A stretch of 64,000 bases of DNA, from NCBI GenBank assembly GCA_018398765.1, contig JAHBMJ010000798.1, positions 32,118-96,117 of the forward strand, in the 5' to 3' direction. The notes under the pieces are model-generated. The model did not search any database. It worked only from the letters and a program-made list of their open reading frames with translations, and was not told the origin of the DNA. Both the position numbers and the translations under genes were made by a program. Positions 30,818-42,780 of the stretch are shown here, piece after piece. The stretch is from Chromera velia (Eukaryota > Sar > Chromeraceae). The stretch's first letter is position 1; the number at the start of each line of letters is the position of its first letter.

Positions 30818-31634
30818 ATGAGCTCAATTGACGTCTCTGCCCGTGAGCTTCAAGAAACTGCCTGCCTCCCTGCCTAGCCTCCCTGCATGCTTGTCTGCCT
30901 GCATGCATGATCGCATTCTTGAACAACTTCCAACTGAAACCATGAACAATTTTGTCAGCACGACGTTTTACAACAAATTTGCGTCTTTCTATTATGCATG
31001 CAGTGGTTTGGGTGGCTGTGAAGACGGGATGGCATCTGACTGAGGGTGCGGTTGGGGAGGGGTTCAAGTGGGCTCTGTTTGTACTTCTGGCGGCGGGGAC
31101 AGTCTTTGTGGGCCCATTTGGCATTGCAGTGCCCTTCCAGGTGTGTTCTCTCAATCTTTTGCTTTCAGCTTTGCATGTATAGGCGGACTTGCTTTCTCTA
31201 ATTTGATGCGTCGACACTTGCACTTTGGTTCTTATTCTCAGTCAGTGCATGCTGTATTGCGGGCTTCGCTTGCTTGTTGTCTGCAGCGCTGCAGCTCGTA
31301 TTTGGTTTTAGCGCATGCAGTTCTCATACACCGGCTTTTGTACTCTGATGCCCCAGTACATTCCTCAGACACGCGTACTGCTTTCGAATGGCCCAGCACG
31401 ACGCCATGCAATATGCCTATTGTGATGCACAAGTATATGCACTCCTTTTCGTTTTTTTTTCTGTTTGGCTGCTTTCACACTTCGCAGAGACGTCTGAAGG
31501 AGAAGACGGGGGAAGTGGGCGAAGGGGAGAGGGAGGTCGAGCTGGCGAGGCTTCTGGAGATTCTGGAGGCCGACATTCCCCTCCAGGTCTCCCATGTGAT
31601 GTCCCAGCGCCCGGACAATCTTCCACGCAGTTGA
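30818..31634 (+). CDS. Small membrane protein, 102 aa, unknown family
   Basis: Three exons: 30818-30842, 31004-31140, 31488-31634, with donors GTGAGC and GTGTGT and acceptors ATGCAG and TTCGCAG. The joined frame gives 102 residues. Residues 1-8 are MSSIDVSA; a hydrophobic helix FKWALFVLLAAGTVFVG lies near 28-46; then FGIAVPFQRRLKEK and an acidic amphipathic tail (REVELARLLEILEADIPLQ). Topology: one membrane helix with a charged helical tail. The first exon is only 25 nt, so the start rests on the clean phase-1 join. I do not recognise the family. Next on the same strand comes a signal-peptide-like ORF, 74 bases downstream. Confidence 0.6.
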
Positions 31635-31707
31635 GGAGGGACATCTTCGACCAGTAGTCGACTTCCTCCTCATAGGCAAAAAAGACCGGAGAGCTTTTTT
31701 CGAAAAA

Positions 31708-31908
31708 ATGACTGACTTCATTTTCTTCTGCGCTCTTGTTGTTTTGCTCCTGCCAGCAAGCGCTGGCTGGCGGGATTCCGCAGAGGCCCCAGGTAACTTC
31801 GTTAACCACCCAGGCGTGCCTAGACTATGCTTAGGCAACTTTAAACAACATGGTTATGAATTTAAGCTACACAAAAGGCCGGGTTGTAGTCATCAGGTAG
31901 CGCAGTAA
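31708..31908 (+). CDS. Putative secreted peptide ORF, 66 aa, running into a repeat
   Basis: MTDFIFFCALVVLLLPASA is a textbook signal peptide with an ASA cleavage site, followed by GWRDSAEAPGNFVNHPG and a Cys-containing tail. The last five codons and the stop lie in the direct repeat that starts at 31891, so the original 3' end may have been replaced. A donor-like GTAACT follows GCCCCAG at 31794, so this could also be the first exon of a larger gene. No homologue recognised. Confidence 0.35.
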   Translation: MTDFIFFCALVVLLLPASAGWRDSAEAPGNFVNHPGVPRLCLGNFKQHGYEFKLHKRPGCSHQVAQ

Positions 31909-32155
31909 GGCTTTACGTACGGGGCTCATAAGAAGTAAGTTCTGTCATGCAAGGTTCGTACTTCCCTCCTAGACAATGCTTTGTTGCTTCCAGACTGTCT
32001 GACCTACATGGCGCGTGCAACGATTGATAGACGGACAGATGCATCGACTGACGCACGTCATGCATGCATGCATCATGCCAGACTCGCATTGCGCGCAGCT
32101 CATTCCATACCGACACACTGCGTTACATTTTATCACTTAAACCTTCACAATGTAC
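31891..32155 (+). repeat. Direct repeat, left copy
   Basis: Begins CATCAGGTAGCGCAGTAAGG and ends near CCTTCACAATGTA. The copy at 33306-33580 is roughly 90 percent identical by eye, with a 12-base duplication in the right copy. The spacing is 1,415 bases. Confidence 0.8.
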
Positions 32156-33305
32156 TACCGTGCCACATCCCCTCTTGGCTACGTCCACGCTGGCGAAACA
32201 AAACGAACACACTTATGACTTTCCGATCAATGCAAACCGATGCAAACAAACGGAAACAGCACTGGTTCTAAGATTTGAATTCGAAAGTATTGTCTAACTC
32301 AAAGGTACTCTGCAAATACGAAGAACAGACGTACTAAGTTCATGATCTTTTCTTCCACTTGCCCACATACTCTTTTTTTTTTCATTTTTTCATTTACTCA
32401 CTCATTCACTGCGACTCAGAGGCAACTCTTTACATCTTCACCTCTTTTTTACCACCACACATGCCACCTCCGGCGTCTCTTGCTCCCTCATACCTCCCTT
32501 CATTCATCTCTTCCTCCTCTGCTGCCTCCCTCTCAAACTGCTTTGGAGATACTGGGGAGGAATGGCAAAGATTGTTGCCAAACCTTCGTACTACCGACTG
32601 CACTCCTTCTCTTTCCTATCGCGTGACTGCACTTCGACGCTTACTCTCTAACCTGACTTGTGGAATACTTGTAAACGCCCTGAAAAGTGCCTTCCCTGCT
32701 TTTTCCTCCCTTTCTCTTTCTTTTTTTTCAAGGAAACAGCTTTCTGATCTCCAAGTGATTGTTGTAATAGCGTCTCTGCTGCTTCTTTGCTGGCCCAGGC
32801 TACTCCCGTCATCCTTCGACTCCTGCGTGTTTTCGGCTTCCTCAAGGTCAGACGTTGTTTCACTCTATCACCCTTCCCTTCCTGGTCGCGGACGTCCGGC
32901 TTGGCTGGTTAGCTACCCTCTACCACCTCTGAAAGCTTCTGTACCAGCTGTTGACTCTCAACCATGTAGGTCTCACTGTTCAAGCATACCTCCTTGAACG
33001 ACAGGTTTCCAAATTTCTCTGCAAACGTTTCTACCAACGATACGGAGAGACCGATCGAAGCGGTTAGTCGTAGACATGTCTTCCATCGACATTCCTGGAA
33101 CCAACGAACTGAACAGAAAAAAAGAATGAGTCTCTGTACGTATAATCTACTTCTGAATCAATTCTTTAAGTGGTTGCCACAGTATATGTGCGGCACTCTT
33201 CAGGAAATCGCCCACTAAGAACTTCGTGATAACATATTCACTCAACCAGTCAAAGATGGTCAAACAAATCCACCTTCTCTAAGCGGATCGACCGCTCTGC
33301 TACCA
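32156..33305 (+). mobile_element. Unclassified segment between direct repeats
   Basis: About 1.15 kb with one open stretch (about 32470-32960; readable parts NCFGDTGEEWQRLLPN and SFFSRKQLSDLQVIVV) that has no domain I recognise. With its flanking repeats it could be a non-autonomous mobile element, or the spacer of a larger repeated unit. No reverse transcriptase, integrase or transposase is visible. Confidence 0.35.
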
Positions 33306-33580
33306 CATCAGGTAGCGCAGTAAGGCTTTACATACGGGGCTTATAAGAAGTAAGTTCTGTCATACAAGGTTCGTACTTCCCTCCTAGACAATGCTTTGTT
33401 GCTTCCAGACTGTCTGACCTATATGGCGCGTGCAACGATTGATAGACAGACAGATGCACTAGCAGATGCATCGACTGACATACGCCGTACATATATAGAT
33501 CATGCCAGACTCGCAATATACGCAGCTCATTCCATACTGACACACTGCGTCACATTTTATCACTCTAACTTTCACAATGT
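33306..33580 (+). repeat. Direct repeat, right copy
   Basis: Second copy of the 31891-32155 sequence. It differs at scattered positions and carries an extra ACTAGCAGATGC next to GATGCA. Confidence 0.8.
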
Positions 33581-33845
33581 AACGGTAGTAGCTACAGTTT
33601 TGTATAATTTTGTATTGACAATAGACTCGGAGTCTCGGATATGAAATTTGAAGTTCAAAGAGATAAAATAATGATAGACAGTGATCAGAGCTTCAGTTAG
33701 CTTCAGTCTATTATATAAAGAGGAGGGAGAAAATCAAGAAAACAACTACGTGGGGAGTGTTGCTTTATTGGTGCTAGGTAGTGCCAGGGCTATTACTCTG
33801 GTGCAGATACCGATCGAGGGATACTGACGGCGACGGACGGTGATT

Positions 33846-34107
33846 AGGAGTAATAACCCCCCTAACACTCCAATAAATTTAAAACGCTGCGCCGACGGCA
33901 CTGTAGGAGTGGTTATACTTGAAACGCTTGTGCTGCAGGCGCGGCTTAACTTGAAGGTAGTGCGCCGAAGGTGTGACCAAAATAAAGTACACTTAAAATT
34001 TTTTGTGGAAGGCGTAGACAGTCTTGAAAGAACCGTGCCGCAGGCGCGGCCAGCATTGAAAAATCCTTTTCAAGACAGACTGGAGTGTCAGGGGGGTTGG
34101 GGTAATT
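33846..34107. mobile_element. MITE-like element, about 262 bp
   Basis: The left end AGTAATAACCCCCCTAACAC and the reverse complement of the right end, AATTACCCCAACCCCCCTGA, form imperfect terminal inverted repeats of about 26 bases. Internal sequence has repeated GC-rich words (GCTGCAGGCGCGG, GCCGCAGGCGCGG) between AT-rich stretches and no ORF. Size and structure fit a non-autonomous DNA transposon; superfamily not assigned. Confidence 0.5.
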
Positions 34108-34367
34108 GAAGAGCCAGAGTTTAAACCTTAACTTGCCACTAGTAAACTAGTTTAAACCTTGGGGCCTGAATTGCTGCTAATTGCCGCGACCTCCCCAGCA
34201 GTGCTGAATGAAACTTCCTCTTTCTGAGCTCTTCAATGGCTGTCTCTCTCCCCTCATGCAGTATACTGAAGCTCTGATGTTTTTATATGTTTTTATTGAT
34301 ATCTTTCTGAGGGTTTGGGTGTAAATATGACGTACGTTTTCAAAAAAAAAAAATGAATTCGCGTGCC

Positions 34368-34430
34368 GCCCCCCGCGCGCGGCCATGCCGCGGCGCCGCG
34401 CGATTTTGCGTGCATGGCGAGGGCCCATAT
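34368..34430. promoter_or_regulatory. GC-rich palindromic island upstream of CLC gene
   Basis: CCGCGCGCGGCC, GCCGCGGCGCCGCGCG and TGCATGG occur in a short GC-rich patch preceded by an A-run, 100-300 bases before the first possible CLC start codons. Inferred promoter by analogy with the other islands. Confidence 0.4.
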
Positions 34431-34667
34431 GCATCACAGAAGCTCGAGATGCCGTCTCGAACTGACGCGATTGCCTCAGTGATCGCGAGTGTTCATCGCT
34501 TCAGATGTTCTTCGGCTGAGGAAATCATTCGATCAGGATGAGAGTCTTGCACGCTGCACTTGTCTTCCAGTCTGTCGTGCGTTTTGTCTTTGATGTCTTT
34601 GTATGCATTCAAGACCATGGTGGGTTTTCTTTCGGTGGGAGCGTCGTCTCCTTGAGGAGACGCCCTC

Positions 34668-36750
34668 TTGGGAACTCTTCTCATTGTCCTTCTTCAGACC
34701 ATGCGCTTCCGGCAGAGTGTCCTCCTTTGCTTCTGGACGTCCTCCTATTTTGTGGCAGGAGATATCTTCCTCTTCCAGAGAAGTGATGTGTGGGGGAAGC
34801 TGGGCTCGGTCCGAAAGTCGGCACCTGTCACACCTCTGTTAGATCGGAACGTCATGGGTGATGTCGTAGATGAGGAGGATGGAGGAAAAGAGGGAAGGGT
34901 CCTCGAAATCAAGACTGGAAGGGCAGGGGAGGGGTTCAAGAGGGAAGAGGCATCACCGGAAAGGGACGACGCAGAAGCCCCCTCGAGACTTTTCGAGAAA
35001 GAGGGGTCTCTTCTGGCAGCAGCTGTAAGTGTTCCGCTCTTTGCTGGTGTCTGCCCGTCTACGTGTGTGTAATGTGCTCCACTCGACCCTTTCTTGCCTT
35101 CCCCCCGCAGGCAGCCACAGGTCTGATGTCTGGGCTCTGCACTGTCGTCTTTAAGAACGGGATCAACCTTGTGCAGACGGAATGCTATCAGGACCTGGCG
35201 GGGGCCCTGCGGCCTCTCTTGGGAAGGGTCTCACGTCAGTCAGTGATGTGTCTGGGGCTCAGAACCTCTCAAGTGCCCTTTATATATCCACAGTACATAG
35301 ATGCGCGCATGCGCGCGGGCATGTATGTGCGAGCAAGTACGTGTGTTTGCACATATCTTTCCCTCTCGTTCTATCCATTCTTCACTGGGTTTCTCCTGTT
35401 GGTTGTGTCAATCATGGGCCGTCGAATGACAGGGGTGCTTGTTTGTCTATCATGCATGTCGCCTGCTATCACGTGGAAGGAGAAAAGGGACGAAATGGGT
35501 TTAGTTACTTTGATTTCGAGAAGTGGAAAAATGCCAGTGGATCCGAGAGAGACAGAGAATAGGCACACGGGGATGGGCAAAACAAAGTCACAAATTCAGG
35601 TCCCTCTGCTGCTCAGGGAGCAACCCACCCGGGAAAAGGAAAAAAAAGCAAAATGAAATAAAATAAAAGAAAAGAAAAGAGAAAGAAAAAAGTGTGCTGA
35701 CAACTCTGTCACTCGCGCCATCCAGGCAGCACATCGGACTGTGCTCTCTGTGCGGGTGACTATTGTCAGCCTTCCTCCTTCTTATGCACATGGTCGGATT
35801 CATGCACGCACATACAGACCTCCTGTCCACTGACTTCACAAATCCGTACGTGCATGCAGCTGCGGTCCTTCCTCTGCTTGGGGGTCTGGCGGTTTCTTTT
35901 TTCGGTCGCACGGGCGGATTCACTCCGGGACTGAGGGGTCAGTTCGACGAACTCGAGCAGGGCCGCCCTCTCCGCATTGACAGGGCTCTCTCCAAAGCTC
36001 TTGCCAGGTTGGTCTGTCCTGAGGTAGTTCTCATTGAGGACTGTGTTCGGATTCCTCGCTGCTGTACAATTTGATGCAGGAACAGGAGAGGGGGTGAAAG
36101 AAGAGAAGAGAAACGGCACAATTGGGAGGAAGGATTCGGCACGGCTTTTCTGTCTCTCTACATTGGTTTTGATTTTGTACTTCTTAGCATATGGGATGTC
36201 AAAAAAGGGTATCACAGCACGCTCTTGCGTTTCTGAGCGCATTCACCGTCAGCGTGAAGAGAGAATCGAATCATTCATGTGGACATCCTATGCGTGCACA
36301 ACGCGAATGACTCTTTATTCATCCAAGGCCGTACTTTCATTCTCTTTTTCATTCACTCACCCCGCAGCATTGCAACTCTAGGCACTGGGTGTTCTCTGGG
36401 ACCAGAGGGACCCTCCGTAGAGCTGGGGGTCGTGTGTGCCCGCATCGTGGCGGCAGTCTCCCAACTCCGTCTCGACAGGGCCCGCCTTCTCCTTCAAGCG
36501 GGGGCAGCTGCGGGAGTGGGGGCAGGGTTCGGAAGTCCTGTGGCTGGTCTCTTCTTTGCTCTGGAGTGTGCTGTGCCTGAGCGGCTTCCCGGGAATATCG
36601 GAGGGGGCGTTTCGAGCCAAAGGAGAGTGATTGCTTGTGAGTGTGATTCAGTCTGCTCCCTCCATCTGTGGTGGATTGTGCTTTTTTCGGTTGGGCTTTG
36701 CCTGCTGCTCTTTTGGTCGCTTTGTGTTGAGGCATTTGGCTGTTTCTCTG

Positions 36751-36791
<41 letters not shown>

Positions 36792-39700
36792 TTGTTGCGG
36801 GAGATTGCAACACAAAACGCTTGCTTTGAAAGGGGTGAGAGGGAAGGGGCCGCCATCTTTTCACAGGGACAGAGGAGGGGATGGAGAGATGGCAGTAGAG
36901 AAATTGTTGCCTTTCTTTCTTGTGTCTGCTTCTTTGCATTTCTCTTGTTTCTTGCGCTCTCTCTCTCTCTCTCTCTCTCTGCGTTTTTTTTTTGTCTGCT
37001 GCCTCGTCTCCCTCCTTTTGTTCTGCAGCAAGCATTCTTTGCTCTGTGGTCGGGTTCTTGACCTCGAAGGTCGGACTCCGAGAGGCTTTCTCTTTCAAAC
37101 CTCCTGCGGCATTCGCAACGGAATCCCCTCTTGCAGAGCTCCCGTTCTATCTGGGCCTCGGTGAGTCTCTCTCTGTCTCCCTCTGTCTTCCTTTCTTTCT
37201 TTTGCTTCCTTCGACCTTCCTTGCTTGCTTCCTCACCTCCTGAATAAAGAAGGGACGAGAAAAGGAATGAATGGTGGCTTTTGTTTTCCTGCCTCCTGCA
37301 TCATCTTTACAGAGACCTCGTCATCCTTTTTTTTCTGATCGACAAAGAACGCCTGCATCAGAAAACAAAGGGTCTCGATGGCTCTGTCCACTTGCGCTTT
37401 CATTCGTGCTCTCAGGTCTTGTGGCTGCGGTGATTGCGACTGTGTTCCGAATAATCTCGGATTTCTTCATCGCTCTCTTCGAAGCTCCCGAGCCCCCCTC
37501 TCCTTCATCCTCGGGGAATTCAGAGGGGGACAAGGGGAAGGGAGGCAAGAACGGGGACGGGTCTTTCGACGAAGAGTCTGGTGCCACGCCGTCTCTGTCG
37601 CTTTCCCGCGTTCCTCGGGACCTCCGGCCTGCTCTGGCCGGTCTCTTCTGTGGGATTGTGGGGGTCTTCTATCCACAGGTGAGGACGGAGTCTTCGCTTC
37701 CTCTGCATGGCTTTTGCTTCCTCTATGGGATGTGGAAGGAAGGATAGAGAGGGGAATTTGAGAATCGAATATTCTTTGTTTTCCTTCGGCTCAGGTTACT
37801 CACCTTCTTAAGTGCCTACATTTACCGTTCCGTACATGTTTCTTATGTTTTCATGTGGTGTAGTGCGGTCGATGTGAACGAATGGCTGCAGGTTCTCTTC
37901 TTTCAGTACGGCACCCTGGACGCAATTCTTCGCGAGATCCCCGCAGACAGGCCATTTTTGGGAATTCTGCTGGGGCTGAAGTGTCTACTGACGGCGTTCT
38001 GCGGTGCCTCGGGGCTTCAAGGCGGGTTCTTCGCTCCCCTTCTTTTTATGGGCGCTGTGGGGGGAGCCCTGTACAGATATTCTCTGCAAGAGTCAGTAAG
38101 ACTGGCTGGTAGTTGGAGACAGGCAGGGAGGCACCAGCGTGTTGCAGGTTGCCACTAGGCTCTGCGGGAGGCTCTGCTCCGACTCATCCGCGTGCATGGC
38201 TTGGCGTCTTATTCTTTCTGCTGTTTGCCTTTCCATCTCACCTTTTTGCGTCTCCTCACAGTTTTTCTCTCTCGAGCCTCGGAAATCTTTGTGCTTGGGT
38301 AGACGGGGAGGGAGGGACGTTTGCGTGACTAAAGACGGGACCAGAATGGAAGAGGGGGACGTTTGTGTGACTGGCCTGACCCATTCATTTTCGTGTGCTC
38401 CCAACCCATTTCGGCTTCCCTCTCGTCTGTAAACGTGTCTGTGAGGTCAAGAGAGGGCTGTGAGAGAAGTGAAATTGAAATTTCGATGTGCTCATGGATG
38501 GTCCTTCCTCTTCCGTTGCCTCGCCTGCAGCGTGTATGAGATCTTCCTCTCCCTCCCCCCCGTGCTGCCCACCTGGCTTCCAGGGTACCAGACGATGGAT
38601 AGTGAGGCCATCAGGGATTTCGCAGGGGAGATGTACGTCAGCCTGGCGAATGCAGAGGCATACGCGGTGGTTGGGGCAGCCTCTGTTCTCTCAGCGGCCT
38701 TCAAAGCGCCCCTCACAGCTGCCATTCTACTCTTCGAGCAGACAGAGTCAGTCAGTCAGTCAGTCAGTCAGTCGGTCAGTCTGAAGACGAACTTTGTCTC
38801 TGTCCGTTTGCAGCCTCAAGTCAGATCGGATTCAACAGGCAAGACAAACACATACAAACTTCGAGAGCAGCTTTTTCGTTTGGTGATTCTACTTTTAGCA
38901 TTCTTTGCGCGGTTGAAGGAGGTTACTTGAAGAACTCTCACAGAGACTTATTTCACTTTCGAGTGAGAACTCTCGTCCTTGCTTTTCGCGCTTGTCTTTG
39001 GCTTCGTTCTGTCTCCCGGATTTTCTCTCTGCACAAAAACAGATCATACGAGATTCTTCTTCCGGCCACGGTATCTGCCGGCGTGGGTGCGATCGTGGCA
39101 GAGAACTTTCAAGAACTGCGCGAGACATCTGCTCGTGAGGCCGCGGAGAGGCAGGCAGCACTGCGAAGGGAGCAAGCAGCGTCAGATGCTCTCCGCCGGA
39201 CTCTTCTGTCAAAATCACCTGACTTTGACGCACAGAGCGTGGGGGAAAGCACAGAGACGCTGAATGGGCCTGCTTCCCCGCTTCTGAGGAAGGACGGGAC
39301 CCTTCCACCCTCTCCTGCCTCAAGTTGGGCTGCTGCATATGCGGTCTGGCTAGGGGCCTCGCGGAACTTTCTGGGAGACCCTGTCAGATCTCTGCCGGTG
39401 GGTTTCTTCTTCGCTGCACGGCCGTCCTCGTCATATTTTTTTGTTTGCGCCTTCCGCTTCGTCACCTTTTTCTTCTTGCGCTCCTCTCATGCCTTTCCTC
39501 TGAGAGTGGCGATTTTTCGGCGTGGCCCAAAGCTGAGACTTCTGCGCCTCGATGGCTTCTTTTTCTGTCAAGTAAATCTTGCGTCGAATTTTTCTGTGAT
39601 TGTTCTCGCGCTCTCCTCTTTCGCATCACCTTTCTGCCTACGACTAACGTCTTGCAGGCTCCCTTTGCGTTTGCGCCTCCCTCTCGGCTGGTCCTGCTGG

Positions 39701-40347
39701 AGCCTTCCATGACCGCAAAGGAGGCGTGGGAGCAGATGGACGCGGCTGCGTGTGACGTCGCGTTTGTCGGGAGAGACATGAGGGTAGAGGGGGAGGGGGC
39801 ACTCTCCAGTTCTTCTCCGTCGAAGTCTGAAGAAAGTCGACAGGGCATGGAGAGATTAGCTCGGGCGGTGGAGGAAAGAAACTTTCAATTGGAGCGTGTA
39901 GTCACTTTGGGAGATATCGGGAGAGCGGCAGCCGCGAGAGGCAAGACCCTCGACCGTCTAATTCGAGAGAACGAAATTCTTGTTGGAAGCATCGGAACTC
40001 CGTGGTGGCGTCTTTCGACCGTTCTCGTGTCCGAGTCGCTCCAGAGGGCAGTGGAGGTGTTGGGGGCACAGTCGACCTCCGCAGTGCCTGTGGTTGAGAG
40101 ATCTGCGCTCTCTCTGACTGGAGGAGCGCGGGGTGGACAGGCAACGTCATCGGAGGGAGGGGGTATGGGGGGGCGGGGGGATGGAGGAGAGGTGAAAGAA
40201 GAGAAGACCGCTGGTGGGGGTGGGGGGAGGTCCGCTCAGTCGCCTTTCTCTTCTTCTTCCGCAGTAGCCCCAATTTTGAGGGGCGTCATTACTGCGGACT
40301 CTCTTCGGGCAGCTTGGAAGAGAGAGAGGTTGCGGAAGTTGCAGTGA
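34668..40347 (+). CDS. CLC-family chloride channel or anion/proton antiporter (plastid/CLC-e-like type)
   Basis: Ten exons: 34668-35024, 35111-35234, 35860-36007, 36368-36636, 37029-37160, 37416-37678, 37907-38091, 38531-38746, 39043-39397, 39658-40347; exons 2-10 sum to 2,382 nt in frame. CLC hallmarks in order: AATGLMSGL, VLPLLGGLAVSFF, FTPGLRG, TGCSLGPEGPSVELG (the gating Glu is in GPEGP), AGAAAGVGAGFGSPVAGLFFALE, PFYLGLGLVAA (joined across exons 5-6), GLQGGFFAPLLFMGAVGGAL, AAFKAPLTAAILLFE. The C-terminus has a CBS-like pair (residues around PPSRLVLLEPSMTAKEAW, and STVLVSESLQRAVEVL to ILRGVITADSLRAAW). The LGPEGPSVE form is that of bacterial/CLC-e-like members, not animal CLCs. The N-terminus is hydrophobic (LLIVLLQTMRF) and may target a plastid, but the true start between 34538 and 34701 is unsettled. 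Confidence 0.85.
36757..36786 (+). repeat. CT microsatellite in CLC intron 4
   Basis: (CT)15 within intron 36637-37028; a shorter (CT)n is at 36959-36981. Confidence 0.9.
38747..38779 (+). repeat. GTCA repeat beginning at a 5' splice site
   Basis: (GTCA)n starts with the GT donor of CLC exon 8 (exon ends GAGCAGACAGA). Same arrangement as at 45851 and 63603. Confidence 0.85.
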
Positions 40348-42707
40348 AGTTGTAATTTATTCATTTACTTGTTTGCTAGGCTTTTTCCTCCCTCCCTCCC
40401 TTCCTTCCTTCCATTCTTCCTTCCTTTCTTTCTCTTCCTCGGTCGAGTCGCTCAGCTTCCTTCATCCCTTTCTTACGTGTTCTGCTTGATTCTTCGTCTC
40501 TCTTCCTTTTTTTCTTGGTTTTCCCTTTTCAATGACACCCAATTCGATAAGGAGGGCGACATACTGTTGAGAATTTGGACTTTGCTTTGGTTTGTGTTTT
40601 GGTCAGTTCTGGTGTGAGGACATTTCTGTCCAGTTGGACAGTCAGTCAGGCGTTCCCTTCCATGTTTTACTCCAAACAAGAAGATGCCTTCTCGCTGTAT
40701 CTCCTTTTTGGGATCCATCTGCATGGCTAGTCTGCTTCCTGTCGGGCTCAGAGGGGCAAAGAATCGTCTGCATCTCGACAGAGAGGTCAGGCAGACTGAT
40801 CGTGAGAAGAAAAGTGTCAATGGACGGAATACTGATTGGCAGGCAAATATTCTTCGAATTCTGTAGATTCCGCACGGGCTTGCAGAATTTGTTTTTCTGT
40901 TCTTTTGGGTCTGTCTTATGCGAGGACCGGAGGGCCATATGAAAGTGGAGTGCTGTGGTGGTAGCGGACTTACATGGAAGCGCTGAAAAATCAGTCGAAT
41001 GTTAGGGCATGCCTTGCGCATTGTCTTTCCGTTTGAAGGACCGTTTCTGCTTGGCCAGCAGAGACGAATGTGAAAACGTGAGGCCATTTAATTCCGGGAT
41101 CTTTGAAGTCGCCCCGAATTGCGTTTCTTCTCATCGAGGTTCAACCTGTTCCGAGGCCGTTCGTAGCCTTTCGTTGATCTTTCAATCGTTGGGCCCTTGG
41201 GTGTTGTTTGTCTTCGCGTGGTGCCCAAAGGGAGCGCCTAGAAGAACCTATAGAGAAGAAGTGAATTGAAACAAGGGGGGACCTAGGGGGGGACTCATAA
41301 TTAGTTCGTAAACCATGAATCAGAACAGCCTGTACCACGATACGAAACTTGATTTCCAAGTTCTATAACCCAAGTTAAACATGTTATAAGTTGCATCGTA
41401 TATAGATTGTTACTCGATTCATTGATGACCAAATCTGTTCAAAGATTCTCTAGAAGATTCTGTTAGGATAGGATAGGATAGCATTAATGTCTGGAGGATT
41501 GGCCTCCTGCCCCAATGCCGAGCGCTTGACGTGCGGCGTTCAGGAAAAGCGTATGTTACAACTTGTAATGACACACTATTACACAGTTGCATGATTGATA
41601 AACCTAGTTAAACCTACTACTAGTAAAAGACCTAAGGCCTAGGTGGGATCCCAATTCTCTAGCCAATCCTAGTTTGAATTAATAGCTTTAAATTGTGAAA
41701 TAAATTGTATGATAAGAGGTATAAGGTAATTTAAGACTTCCATTTTAAGAACCACTTGGATAAAAACTTCCGTCTACCTCTGTATAACGCCCTTTAAGCC
41801 AGGGTATCCAATTAGGTTAGGTTAGAATAAGTTAGGCTCAGGGTTGCTTTTTTTTTTGGCGGCAGAGAAGAGCGATTGCTGACAGGACGGCAATTGCCGG
41901 CAGAGCTTGTCACCACCGGGAGAGTGACTAGCAGTCGATGGCAGAGAAAGTTAGAGTTCAATAATAAAATCTGTGGGTCATTATCTGTTAGAGTTAGTCT
42001 ATGTACACTGTACACAGTCCGTTTAGAGCTAGGTTTAAACACTGTGACAGTCTGTATATGGTTTTATATAGTCCGATTATAGGTGCACATGGAGGTTCGT
42101 GACACTCCGTTATAGGTGGTATAGTCTAAGGAGGTGCTTCATACCTCCTACAGCCCGCTTAAGGCCATATCTAAGAGTTAATGAGTCATTAAGGGGGACA
42201 GTTCTATGGCCAGTATGCCTTATAGTATGTTTGCAGATGTTGTAAGTCAAATCAATGAGTGCCGTCCTGCAACCGTCATCCAAAAACAGAAAAGCGGCGC
42301 CCATAATGACCGTAACTAGCCTAGACAGAAACACTTAAACCATTCCAACAATGGAAACAGTCTGCTTCAAAGTTTGGGGCCAACTTTGGGTAGTTTCCCC
42401 AGTGATAAGATTTGCCCATCCGTCTCCCTGCATGCCTCTCTGTCCATGTGTGTCGCTTTCCTCTTTCTGCTGGGCACCCACCAGACCGTCCATCCGGGAG
42501 GCTGACGACTCTTTTCTCTCTCTAGGTTAGATTGAGAAATTCTGAGCTGTGACTGAGGCAGTGCACGCTTCTTATAGGCTGCAATGCATCAGTGCCCCCT
42601 CACTTTTGGGCAGGCTCTTTACATGGATTTATCTGGAGTTTTTTTAAACTTTGTATGTTTAGGTGGAAGACCCGAAACTACGGTAGGCAAAGTATGGTGA
42701 AATATAT

Positions 42708-42780
<73 letters not shown>

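Noticed and set aside
28734-30821. Plus-strand frames of 200-300 codons in the duplicated block
   Set aside because: Almost wholly microsatellite translation (SVCLSVCL, FFFLP); no coding signature apart from the short duplicated core.
32156-33305. Calling the direct-repeat unit an LTR retroelement
   Set aside because: No primer-binding site, polypurine tract, reverse transcriptase or integrase could be recognised, and the repeat ends are not TG...CA.
41812-41827. TTAGGTTAGGTTAG as an internal telomere or chromosome-fusion scar
   Set aside because: Only about two and a half units, next to other short AT-rich repeats; too short to claim telomeric origin.
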